A stretch of 64,000 nucleotides of DNA, from assembly GCA_920105625.2 (NCBI GenBank), contig OV050032.1, forward strand, positions 76,923,879 through 76,987,878. The letters are read 5' to 3'. The translations under genes were made by a program, and so were the position numbers. This DNA is from Clusia tigrina (lineage: Eukaryota; Arthropoda; Insecta; Diptera; Clusiidae). The notes under the pieces are model-generated. The model worked only from the letters and a program-made list of their open reading frames with translations. It was not told where the DNA came from and did not search any database. Shown piece after piece: positions 30,084 to 40,796 of this stretch; within the stretch, counting starts at the first letter, position 1, and the number at the start of each line of letters is the position of its first letter.

Positions 30084-30937
30084 GAGGATAGTTATAAATT
30101 AATTGTGGGGTAGTTAAGCTAAATTCTTGGGTCATTCGGGCAGCCTGCCTAATGCAGATTGTCCTTATGGACCACCCTTCCCTTAATTATGACCTTGGAT
30201 CCGAGGTCCAGCTCAAATTGTACGATGTTGTTCGCCTTTTGTGGGCAGGTCTTTATACCTTCCTTCGACAGTACAAAACCCAAGAATTCCACCTCAGTCA
30301 TGAAGAATTTCGATTTCTCTCGAGATGCCCTCATATTCGCGTCGTATAGCTTACCTAAGAGGAGGGGAACATCTCTGAAGTGACTATCCCTATTGGCAGA
30401 AAATATCAAAACGTCATCCATGTAGACGTAACACCATTTGCCGATTTCGTCACGCAGAACATCGTCAATCGCTCGCTGGAAGATGCTGGGCGCATTCTTC
30501 AATCCCATGGGCAGGCGGCAGTATTCATACTTGCCGTTGTTGACAGAGAATGCTGTTTTTTCCCTGCATTCCGATTTGCCTAAGTTGGACAAAATCACAG
30601 ACGGGTCAGGTATGGGATACTTCTCGCTTTTGGTGACGTCATTGAGTCTCTTGAAATCAAGGACGACCCGTAGTTTTCGGACGCCCTGCTCGTCTACGCC
30701 CTTTTTAGGGACCACCCACAGTGGATTATTGTACGGCGAGTTAGACTGCCGAATAATTCCCTCCCTGAGCATGGTCTCGATTTCGTTATTCACGAAGTCG
30801 GTACCGGCGATAGGATATGGGTAAGACTTGGCGTACACTGGTTGCCTACTCTCGCTTTCGATGGTTGCCACAACTCTTGTGTTAAAAGGGAGGCCTTCCT
30901 CCCGGTCGGCGAACACCCTGTCCAGCTCGGTTAGAAG
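30084..30937 (-). pseudogene. Errantivirus-like pol: reverse transcriptase fragment
   Basis: The frame 30149-30916 reads E-E-G-L-P-F-N-T-R-V-V, S-Y-P-Y-P-I, S-P-Y-N-N-P-L-W-V-V-P-K-K, V-V-L-D-F-K-R-L-N, R-L-P-M-G-L-K-N-A-P and the catalytic Y-M-D-D. Between L-S-N-L-G-K and R-E-K-T-A-F the segment with the first catalytic Asp (motif A) is missing. RT was therefore already dead in this copy. The gene continues to the right of element F at 61866 (see there). RNase H and integrase are absent; LINE-D lies next on the left. Confidence 0.85.
30934..30937. repeat. Target-site duplication GAAG of element F (left)
   Basis: GAAG directly outside the F LTR, matched by GAAG at 61866-61869. Removing F and one copy restores an open errantivirus pol frame, C-A-G-C-T-T-C-T-A-A-C-C read as Q-L-L-T, running into E-L-D-R-V-F-A-D-R. 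Confidence 0.85.
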
Positions 30938-31376
30938 TGTTGCGTTCTCCGAGCGTTAGCTGTGGCAATGCGCCCTGCAGTTGCCTGTCACCTGTCAATA
31001 CTTGCCAGACCTGTAAAACACTTGCCGACTGCGGCGTAAACACAACACACACCGTTTCGCTTTCGGAAATATACAACTTCGATTTATTCTTAGTCCACTC
31101 TTATTTCTATTCTTAATTCTAGCTATATAATTATTTTTAACACCTACTTATGTGTTCCAATTACGCAAGTGTTGACCCAAAACAATAATCGCAATGAGCC
31201 AGTTCATACAAAATGCCAATGGTGCATTTTAGCCCTAGTTTTGGTGTCACTGTGTAATTGTAACACCTGTGAAATTCATATATGTAATATTAATTATAGC
31301 TACAACCGGTCGATAGGCTACTTGGGTTGTGTCGCGAGTCAACTACTCGTAGGTAGTCGTATCTTGACTCGCAACA
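30938..31376 (-). repeat. Element F 3' LTR (439 bp)
   Basis: Starts TGTTGCGAGTCAAG and ends GAACGCAACA in element orientation. The purine tract AAAGAGGGGAGGAA (31377-31390) precedes it. Its partner is 61425-61865. Confidence 0.9.
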
Positions 31377-31521
31377 TTCCTCCCCTCTTTCGATAAGAAG
31401 GTAGTGTAGCTACCTTCTAAAATTGTATAACCTACTATAATATTTTATATGTATACATTTACTATATATTTTTTTCCGATAACCTAATACAATATTTTAT
31501 ATGTATATTTATGTTTGTTTT

Positions 31522-31601
<80 letters not shown>

Positions 31602-31812
31602 TTTCAAATGTTTTTTATTTTTCTTCTTTTAACTATTGTATTTTTTTTATATTTTTTTTCATTAATTTTTTATTTTTATTCTTTTGATATTGTTTTTTTT
31701 TATATTTTATTTATTGTTTCTTTTTTTTCTTGGTTCGTTTTCTCTTCCTTTTTGTTTATTTATTTATTTTTCTCAAACATTTTGTACATTCTTAACTCTA
31801 ACATCTGGTTAA
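31377..31812 (-). repeat. Element F 3' untranslated region with (TA)n microsatellite
   Basis: Between the purine tract and the env stop. It contains a perfect (TA)n run of about 75 bp at 31525-31599, then T-rich sequence. The + strand ORF reading Y-I-Y-I-Y-I is just this repeat. Confidence 0.85.
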
Positions 31813-33626
31813 TTAGCCTACGCTACCCTCCACTGCAATCTCTGCTACCTGCGGTGTTGGTTGTGGTTCTCGTTGTGGGTATTTGACTCGCTTCCTTAAC
31901 TGGCTGAATATATATGCGATTACTGCAACGATCATTGCCAGCGTTGTGATCGCGGCGATCCATCCCTTTTCCAACGAGGAGTGCGTTATATCGTACGATG
32001 TTTTAAGGTTCAACAACGTCTGCTCTTTCTCCGTTTCCCTCATTAACTCGTTAATTGACTTGCCGTTAGTCGCTAGAATCTTCCGCAGATCTCCGTGGGG
32101 TATTGCTTGTATCGTCGTTGGTACATATGTACTATTTATTGGTTTCGAACGCTGCAAAGTTGTTAACAAGGCCTGAACGTTGGCCGCTATCTCTCTAGTT
32201 CCCATACTTGCTGGTGAAAACGCGTAATGCTGGTTCTTCTGCGCTCTATGCACCAGCACCATCTCTTTCCCAATCAACTGACAGTCTTCGCCAATGTGCA
32301 GGAATCTCGTCCCCTGCAGCTCTAGTCTTGTTGATCTTGCTTGGCACACTGCAGACACAAAAATTGTCTCATCAAAATGGTATAGCCAGCGGTTTGGTGA
32401 CTCTGTCACTACCAACAATCCTCCCGTAGCCGAAACTGCTACATGCTCGCACTTATCTTGCTCGTTTTTCAACGCCTGTACTTCACAAGATTTGCTCTCC
32501 CTTGTAAGGGCTTTCCCCGGATGTGGGCACATACGCTGTGAAATATCCATCATTCTACAAGACTTAATGTCCTCCGACGTTAGTCCGATATAATTATCAT
32601 GCACTCGATTCTCTGTGATGTAGTCATATAGTGTCTTCGGTACTATGCTCCAGTTACCGTTTAACGCTTTAGGTACTGGATATATCTTGTATAGCGCATA
32701 TGCATCAGGAAGAGGAAGTGGTATTTTTATGACCACCAGAAACCCTGCTTTCGACTTCGCTGCTCGTACCGTTGCTAACTCGTACAGCTGTTCGGGCTTC
32801 TCCAAATACCAGTTTATGCCACCCAAAGTCTTGGGAGCTGCTTTAAGTAGGGCTTCGGTGGAAGTGAACATAGGGTGTAACTTCCCATGCAACAAATCAT
32901 CCACGACTGCCATTTCCATTTGCTGACGTCCTTGCAGGTTCACAAGTTCTTCTGATACAAAATTCTCCAGATTAACGAGTTCCGCCAAATTGCTCAAGGC
33001 TTCCGCAGTTTTCTCATTTATCGATTTCATGCCAGCCTGCAACCGTTCAATATCGACAAAAATTTCCTTTACTGCTTTGTGTAACCCTTTGTAGCTCGAA
33101 CCCAGAATTGTTATTTCTTTGCCTAAGACCGACATAGTTTTAGCCAGATGAATATCCAGACCTTGCAAATCGTAAATAAATCTTGTCCGCGTCACTATGG
33201 TCCATGGTTCCGATACCCCACTTCAGTATCTCACTACCGACATCTATTAACGACCTTGTTGCACGTTGTTTGCTACCCCGAAATGGCATAGCTTGCTCGT
33301 TTCGTCTGAGCCCCGCTATTATTGATTCCGCTTCCGTTATCTCACACCCTCTCTTACTTCCGTTCAGATCCTGCCGTATTTTCTCTTAACTCGCAAAGTT
33401 CCATTGTTTTCTTTTGCAAGTCTTCTAGTTTCTTCAGTACTGGCTCCAGATCAGCATCGCGAAACTCCGATATCACCACCCACTCGTCTTTCGAGAACCA
33501 AACATTATCCAGTAATTCCAAAATCAGGTCCGCTTCCGCCAAGGGTTCCACCCGCACTTCCGCGGTTTCGCTGCATTTCGCTGGAACGCTCAAACAGGCT
33601 ACCAAGAACACAGCTGCCTTACACAT
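31813..33626 (-). pseudogene. Element F env
   Basis: The frame 33354-33626 begins with a signal peptide (M-C-K-A-A-V-F-L-V-A-C-L-S-V), then an acidic/leucine-rich region. The main frame 31813-33195 (460 codons) has an N-terminal heptad-like region, several Cys pairs, a membrane span near residue 420 (W-I-A-A-I-T-T-L-A-M-I-V-A-V-I-A-Y-I-F) and a short basic tail. This is the layout of the F-protein-like envelope of insect retroelements, a membrane fusion glycoprotein. The stretch between the two frames (33196-33353) is coding in another frame, so two frameshifts separate signal, cleavage region and fusion subunit. Confidence 0.8.
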
Positions 33627-35341
33627 ATACTGTAGAAAAAAATAAGTAATCGCTACAATAACTTACCTAATAAAAATTTCTATTTCTCTAAATATTTAAA
33701 TAATTATTATGGTTATACTACTGCTACATTATCGTTATCACTACTTTACACTAACATCCACCATCGACCGATCTTTTCTCCTCTTTCTTTTTCGTATCAT
33801 AATCTAGAATATCTAAATATCCTTGACCATGTATTTCCGTTGTCAATGGCATGACCCAATTCTTTTCTTCTCTTAAAAAAAAATCTCCTGGTTCGTATAT
33901 ATTCATAACAACTCTAGTGTGGAAAAACCTTCTATGAATGCATACGAAACTTACAGGCACCCCCTCAGTATTAACACTACCCTACTTACTACTACGCTGA
34001 AGCCCCGCCCATTTACGCTAGCTTTCTAACTGCTGTCAGCTAGCCTATAGCTCCAGATTGTCTATCCATTAACATTTAACATAATACACACAATAAACTT
34101 ACAAGCAAACTTTAGTCTATCTAACCTAATTTCGATTTTACTACTATCCATTCTCAACTAGCTCTCTTAACTTGTTACCTACTGATTATTCTCCCTAGCT
34201 TATTTTAGCTTAGACCAACCTGTCATATTAACTAAATATATTAACAATACCCTTTCTAACCTCTTACTTCAAAACAACCCCATTCATAATTGTCCTACGT
34301 AATTGTTAAACGAATCAAAACCTGCCTTGGTCGGCTTACCATCTTACTGTACCGATTGTACCAGATGCTAAGCGACCAACATCCGATGCTGCCAACGTTC
34401 GCTACTTCCAGGGTCGTACACCCGGAAGTCGTATTCAAACCAATTGAAATCAATTGTATTCCATACTAATCTTCTTTATTACATTATTCATATCAATAAA
34501 AAATATATTTAGAAAATCGTGTTTTTTTCAATTTCCTTGAGTTTCTTCTTTTCCTATTATCATTACTTATACTAAATATAAAATTGTTTAATTACACTTC
34601 TTCCGTGTTTATTTACTTTACTTACTTCCCTATTGCTCTTCCAAACATACTTACGTTTACCTTCATGCCCCTACCCCTACGACTTCATCTATATCGCACT
34701 GATAAAACAATTAAAATACTACTCCTAAACATATGCATGCAAACCACCATGTCTCATATTAAACTTACACGCTACACGCGCTCATACTTACTTATTGACA
34801 CACATACATATGTACATGGCACATGCGCTTGTCATAATAGCGCATGCCAAAAATGTCAACTCATCAGATTACCCGTGTACGTTATGAGTAGCTACAAACT
34901 TAATAACGTATTGCATAAACGCCCCAGTTATTGACTCTGCTGCTCATGCAACTACCTAAACCGCACAAACAAACAAAAATTATATGCATTAAATTGTTTC
35001 CCATTTTTTTTTTCTTCATTCTTTATTGAAGTCATATTTTCAGCTCGCAAAAATTATTTATTTTACTACTTCACGCGGGCATTCGTACACTGTCTCGCCC
35101 TTGAATCATAATATATGGTTTCATTCTTTCATACCGCTGTCTTGCTTACGTTTAATTTTCTTCGTTTTCAAGGTTGAAGATATTATTTAACAAAAATTTC
35201 ACTCATTTCAGCCGTCACTTTCCGCACGAACTGAATTTTGGGATAGGTCAAGCAAAGAAAACCTCTGCTTCAATTCACTCATCATTGCAACCAGTTTCAC
35301 ACTAAAATTCTTAATTTGATCTGTAGGGCTTCAACAGATTG
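33627..35341 (-). other. Element F spacer between integrase and env (downstream copy)
   Basis: About 1.7 kb without recognisable protein, AC-rich on this strand. A 69-codon minus-strand frame at 33751-33960 (R-R-F-F-H-T-R-V-V-M-N) recurs at 38001-38210 with two amino-acid changes. The segment from 33716 is the left end of the internal duplication and matches 37966 onward. Such a long gap between pol and env is unusual for gypsy-like elements. Confidence 0.7.
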
Positions 35342-37962
35342 TTATGGAAACGTCTTAATTTGTTTCCTATCTGTCGTTACTGGCCCCAACATTGTTTCTA
35401 CTTTATATGGACCAAGCCAAATATGGGAAAATTTGTTCTTCTTGTTACTGTTACGCAGTAAAACATTGTCCCCAGCAACGAACTGCACGGGATTAGTGGA
35501 AGCATCATATTGCTTCTTGGATACCTCTTTTGCCCTTTCCTGCGCCTTCCTAGCCAACTCGTGCCCTTTCTGCACTTGATAACAAAACAGATGTGGGTAG
35601 TCGTCTGTATTATATAAAGGCGCTGGCTTTCGTTTCAAATTCGATGGCATTTGAGGTTGGAAATCATACAACGTGAAAAATGGCGTCTGGTTAGTGGATG
35701 CGTGTACAGTGTTGTTGTGCACATGCATTGCTGACGCCAACCACTGGTCCCAGTTCGATCCATCCTCCTTCACAAAATGCCTCAAGTATTCAGCTAGCGG
35801 TCGGTGGCTACGTTCTAACAAACCGTTAGCCTGAGGGTTATACGGGGTGATGTGAAGTTTCTTCACCTTTAGCAGTTTACACGCTTCAGAAAAAATTCTC
35901 GAAATGAAATTAGTGCCGTTATCTGTTACAAGTATCTTTGGGACACCTAATTTTGCTACAACTTCCCCAAAGAAAATCCTAGCTACCGTGGTTGCCTCCG
36001 CATCCGGCATGGCAACCGCTATAAAGTATTTAGATAGGTCGGCCTGGAATGTTAGGATGTATTTATTCCCAGACGAGCTCTCGGGCAATGGTCCCACCAT
36101 ATCCATGAACACCTTTTCGAATGGTCTGTTAGCAGTATCAGTTAGTTGCATAGGCATCCTTGTTAGCCTTGATACCTTGTTCTTCTGGCAACTTTCACAC
36201 CCTGCGATGAGTTTCCGTATATCCAACATCATTTTAGGCCACCTATAGTTCTTGCGTATACGCCTATACGTCTTCATGAAGGTGTCCCCCAAAAGGAGAA
36301 TTATGGTAACCTTTTAACACCATTTCAGTCTCCTTCTGGTCCGACAGTTCAATTACAGCGTTCGTAACAAAAGGTAATTCTGGAGTCGTACCGTCACCCA
36401 TGGCGTCCCCCTGCTTCGCGGAGTCATCCACAGTACTCCTTCGCTCCCTTACTTGCGCTCTTGTTTGGACAGCTGCTATCCGCGGTGCTGTGTCCCACCT
36501 TTCGGCTGGTGAAAATCTCGCTTTCTCCCTTAATCGAGTTACTACCTGTTGGACTTCCGTTGCTGTATCCTCAAGCGCTTTCCGCAAATTTTCTTGTTCT
36601 TGTACGTTTATATCATATAATCTAGCGAGACACCGTCTCAACCACTCACTGATGAACCTGTATGCCAAACAGTCTTTCGTGATGTCAAAAGAAACTGCCC
36701 TCGCTTCCAAAAACCCCAGTTCTACTTCTACCCTGTCTAACTCAATCGATGCCCTCACTATTATTCGTTCCCTTTTTGACCTTTCCGTTTGCCCATCATT
36801 GATCGCATATCCCGCGATATTCTCAGTGATTCTCAGAACACTCGTATTTTGCGGCGCATTACTCAGCGCATCCGCATTCAAATTCGTTTTCCCTGGCTTG
36901 TACACAATATCAAATGTGTACTCGGACAGCTTATGCCTGAACCGTGCCAGTCTAGACATTTGATCCTTCAAATTTACGATTCCCCTTAGCGGTTGGTGGT
37001 CTGTATAAACCGTGAACTGCCTCCCCAAAAGGTATGATCTGAAGTTACGAGTGGCCCAAACTATAGCGAGCATCTCCCTCTCTATCGTAGTGTACCGCTT
37101 CTCGGGCTCGCTCTGCGCTCTACTCGCGGAATCTATGGGATGATCGCGACCCTCTTGTTCCTGCGAAATAACCGCTCCCAGAGCTTCACCACTGGCGTCT
37201 GTCGGTAAAATGAAATGCTTATTAAAGTCCGGGTAAATCAGGATGGGCGGTGTCGTAATAGCCAATTTCAAACCTTCGAACGCCTGTTGGCATGACTCCG
37301 TCCACTCGAATTTTGTGTCCTTATGTAGCAATTTCGTGATTGGCAGCGACAACTGTGCCATATTCTTCACGAATTTCCTATAATAATTTGCTAGACCAAG
37401 AAAAGCTTGTACGCCCTTCCTGTTTCTTGGCTGAGCTATATTCTTGACGCATTCTATCTTCGCAGGATCAGGAAGCGCACCTTTCTCAGTACACTTGTGT
37501 CCTAGATAGACGAACTCGCGTCGCAGGAAGTTACACTTCTTCGTGTTGAGCTTGAGACCATGCTCCCTCAGTCAATCCAGTACTTTACTCAACTTGCTAC
37601 TGTGGTCTAACAGATTCCTTCCATATACCACTATATCATCTAGGTATACAAAACATACCTTGCAGACCAGTTAGAATGCTATTCATGAGCCTCTGAAAAG
37701 TTGCTGGAGCACCAGTAAGTCCGAATGGCATTCGTTTGAACTCAAAATGACCCAAAGATGTGCTGAATGCCGTTTTCTCTCTGTCTTCCGCACCCATCAA
37801 GACTTGATGGTATCCACTAGCCAAATCTAGCGTAGAGAAATACCTACAATGACCCAACTGATCCAGAATTTCGTCAAATCTTGGGATCGGAAAAACTAGC
37901 TTCAGCGTGACGTCATTTAATTTCCTGAAATCGACCACCAATCTCCATTTCTTGGTGTTGTC
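35342..37962 (-). pseudogene. Element F pol, duplicated copy: RT, RNase H, integrase
   Basis: RT starts abruptly at the duplication joint (37962) with W-R-L-V-V-D-F-R-K-L-N, has T-L-D-L-A-S-G-Y-H-Q (motif A) and F-G-L-T-G-A-P, then shifts. Y-L-D-D is present near 37640 in another frame, and a TGA follows near 37575. RNase H (36264-37370) has F-I-L-P-T-D-A-S-G-E-A-L and Y-T-D-H-Q-P-L-R-G. A lineage-specific insert of about 130 codons precedes integrase. Integrase (35342-36292) has C-x2-C (C-E-S-C), D64, D124 and E160 (DD35E) and ends K-T-F-P. A frameshift near 36280 separates RNase H from integrase. Confidence 0.88.
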
Positions 37963-37966
37963 TACT
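37963..37966. other. Internal tandem-duplication junction in element F
   Basis: To the left, RT sequence ends GGTGTTGTC (matching 56985-56993 in the upstream copy). To the right begins ACTACTGCTACATTATCG, matching 33717 onward in the spacer. Three filler bases (TAC) separate them. The junction therefore joins mid-RT of one unit to the spacer end of the other, the signature of a tandem duplication. Confidence 0.85.
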
Positions 37967-39578
37967 ACTACTGCTACATTATCGTTATCACTACTTTACA
38001 CTAACATCCACCATCGACCGATCTTTTCTCCTCTTTCTTTTTCGTACCATAATCTAGAATATCTAAATATCCTTGACCATGTATTTCCGTTGTCAATGGC
38101 ATGACCCAATTCTTTTCTTCTCTTAAAAAAAAATCTCCTGGTTCGTATATATTCATAACAACTCTAGTGTGGAAAAACCTTCTATGAATGCATACGAAAC
38201 ATACAGGCACCGCCTCAGTATTAACACTACCCTACTTACTACTACGCTGAAGCCCCGCCCATTTACGCTGCTTTCTAACTGCTGTCAGCTAGCCTATAGC
38301 TCCAGATTGTCTATCCATTAACATTTAACATAATACACACAATAAACTTACAAGCAAACTTTAGTCTATCTAACCTAATTTCGATTTTACTACTATCCAT
38401 TCTCAACTAGCTCTCTTAACTTGTTACCTACTGATTATTCTCCCTAACTTATTTTAGCTTAGACCAACCTGTCATATTAACTAAATATATTAACAAGACC
38501 TTTTCTAACCTCTTACTTCAAAACAACCCCATTCATAATTGTCCTACGTAATTGTTAAACGAATCAAAACCTGCCTTGGTCGGCTTACCATCGTACTGTA
38601 CCGATTGTACCAGATGCTAGGCGACCAACATCCGATGCTGCCAACGTTCTATACTTCCAGGGTCGTACAGCCGGAAGTCGTATTCAAACCAATTGAAATC
38701 AATTGTATTCCATACTTATCTTCTTTATTACATTATTCATATCAATAAAAAAGATATTTAGAAAATCGTGTTTTTTTCAATTTCTTTGAGTTTCTTCTTT
38801 TCCTATTATCAATACTTATACTAAATATAAAATTGTTCTTCCGTGTTTATTTACTTTACTTACTTCCCTATTGCTCTTCCAAACATACTTACGTTTACCT
38901 TCATGCCCCTACCCCTACGACTTCATCTATATCGCACTGATAAAACAATTAAAATACTACTCCTAAACATATGCATGCAAACCACCATATCTCATATTAA
39001 ACTTACACGCTACACGCGCTCATACTTACTTATTGACACACATACATATGTATTTGGCACATGCGCTTGTCATAATAGCGCATGCCAAAAATGTCAACTC
39101 ATCAGATTACCCGTGTACGTTATGAGTAGCTACAAACTTAATAACGTATTGCATAAACGCCCCAGTTATTGACTCTGCTGCTCATGCAACTACCTAAACC
39201 GCACAAACAAACAAAAATTATATGCATTAAATTGTTTCCCATTTTTTTTTCTTCATTCTTTATTGACGTCATATTTTCAGCTCGCAAAAATTATTTCTTT
39301 TACTACTTCACGCGGGCATTCGTACACTGTCTTGCCCTTGAATCATAATATATGGTTTCATTCTTTCATACCGCTGTTTTGCTCACGTTTAATTTTCTTC
39401 GTTTTCAAGGTTGAAGATATTATTTAACAAAAATTTCACTCATTTCAGCCGTCACTTTCCGCACGAACTGAATTTTGGGATAGGTCAAGCAAAGAAAACC
39501 TCTGCTTCAATTCACTCATCATTGCAACCAGTTTCACACTAAAATTCTTAATTTGATCTGTAGGGCTTCAACAGATTG
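37966..39578 (-). other. Element F spacer, upstream copy of the duplication
   Basis: Nearly identical to 33716-35341 with small indels (one 11-bp deletion near 38835). It has no recognised protein; the 69-codon frame lies at 38001-38210. Confidence 0.8.
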
Positions 39579-40283
39579 TTATGGAAACGTCTTAATTTGT
39601 TTCCTATCTGTCATTACTGGCCCCAACATTGTTTCTACTTTATATGGACCAAGCCAAATATGGGAAAATTTGTTCTTCTTGTTACTGTTACGCAGTAAAA
39701 CATTGTCCCCAGCAACGAACTGCACGGGATTAGTGGAAGCATCATATTGCTTCTTGGATACCTCTTTTGCCCTTTCCTGCGCCTTCCTAGCCAACTCGTG
39801 CCCTTTCTGCACTTGATAACAAAACAGATGTGGGTAGTCGTCTGTATTATATAAAGGCGCTGGCTTTCGTTTCAAATTCGATGGCATTTGAGGTTGGAAA
39901 CCATACAACGTGAAAAATGGCGTCTGGTTAGTGGATGCGTGTACAGTGTTGTTGTGCACATGCATTGCTGACGCCAACCACTGGTCCCAGTTCGATCCAT
40001 CCTCCTTCACAAAATGCCTCAAGTATTCAGCTAGCGGTCGGTGGCTACGTTCTAACAAACCGTAAGCCTGAGGGTGATACGGGGTGATGTGAAGTTTCTT
40101 CACCTTTAGCAGTTTACACGCTTCAGAAAAAATTCTCGAAATGAAATTAGTGCCGTTATCTGTTACAAGTATCTTTGGGACACCTAATTTTGCTACAACT
40201 TCCCCAAAGAAAATCCTAGCTACCGTGGTTGCCTCCGCATCCAGCATGGCAACCGCTATAAAGTATTTAGATAGGTCGTCCTG
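39579..40283 (-). pseudogene. Element F integrase, C-terminal part (left of LINE-B)
   Basis: Contains D (V-T-D-N-G-T-N-F) and E (Q-A-Y-G-L-L-E-R-S-H) of the DD35E triad, R-S-H-R-P-L-A-E-Y and the C-terminal domain ending K-T-F-P. It is nearly identical to 35342-36040. The frame stops at the LINE-B insertion; the zinc-binding region and first Asp are at 55688-56077. Confidence 0.87.
40272..40283. repeat. Target-site duplication of LINE-B (left)
   Basis: TAGGTCGTCCTG, repeated at 55676-55687. The first two to four bases could also be counted with the LINE-B tail on the right side. It lies in the F integrase gene, which is continuous when the insert is removed. Confidence 0.85.
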
Positions 40284-40356
40284 CCTTCGTGAAGAGCAGT
40301 CACCTTGTCGGTGTTGGGGTCCGTATCTGCTTGTTGGCGAGAGACGTCCTCTGGAA
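40284..40356 (+). other. LINE-B 5' end, ribozyme-like remnant
   Basis: Has the same order as the LINE-D ribozyme: 17 nt, then CACC (40301-40304), loop UUGUC, GGUG (40310-40313), then UUGGGGU in the P1' position. The P1 partner CCUUCGU pairs only partly, mostly by G-U. The P4 and P2' part is interrupted by element G. It marks the true 5' end of LINE-B, but I would not expect cleavage activity. Confidence 0.5.
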
Positions 40357-40780
40357 TGTTCTGTCGCGGGAACCTGTAAAACCTACACCACTTTATTAAA
40401 TGAGCACTGCACTTTTTTGGGTTTTAAAACAACAAGAAGTTTATTCTTAAAATTCTAGTTCTTATATACTATTTACAAATGAACATTACCGTCTACGTCT
40501 TGACTTTTCTGGTGTTCCAGTTACGCAATTGTTATTTGGCGTCAGTTACTCAAGCCAACTGACCTACTGAAAGTAAAAGTGTCGTCGGTGCATTCTAAAT
40601 GCCCCTCGTCAGCTTGACTGCGGAACTGTGACACCCTAAAAGTTTACATCATAATTAATGAATAATTACTATTCATTTACAATACTTGCACCCTAAAAAT
40701 ATGTGCGTTCTTAATGAATTTAATAAGAGCCGGTGCTGTGAGTCAACTACGCGTAAGTAGCTTGATTCTAACTCACAACA
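40357..40780 (-). repeat. Element G 3' LTR (424 bp)
   Basis: In element orientation it begins TGTTGTGAGTTAGAATC after the purine tract AGAAAGAGGGGAGGGA (40781-40796). It ends at about 40357 with CGACAGAACA, giving TG...CA ends like those of F. There is no second copy in the window. Confidence 0.75.
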
Positions 40781-40796
40781 TCCCTCCCCTCTTTCT

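Noticed and set aside
31515..31886. 123-codon + strand ORF with repeated Ile-Tyr
   Set aside because: Product of the (TA)n microsatellite and T-rich DNA.
36400..36963. 187-codon + strand ORF (and its copy at 56099-56590)
   Set aside because: Antisense to the F pol insert and RNase H; openness follows from the composition of the coding strand.
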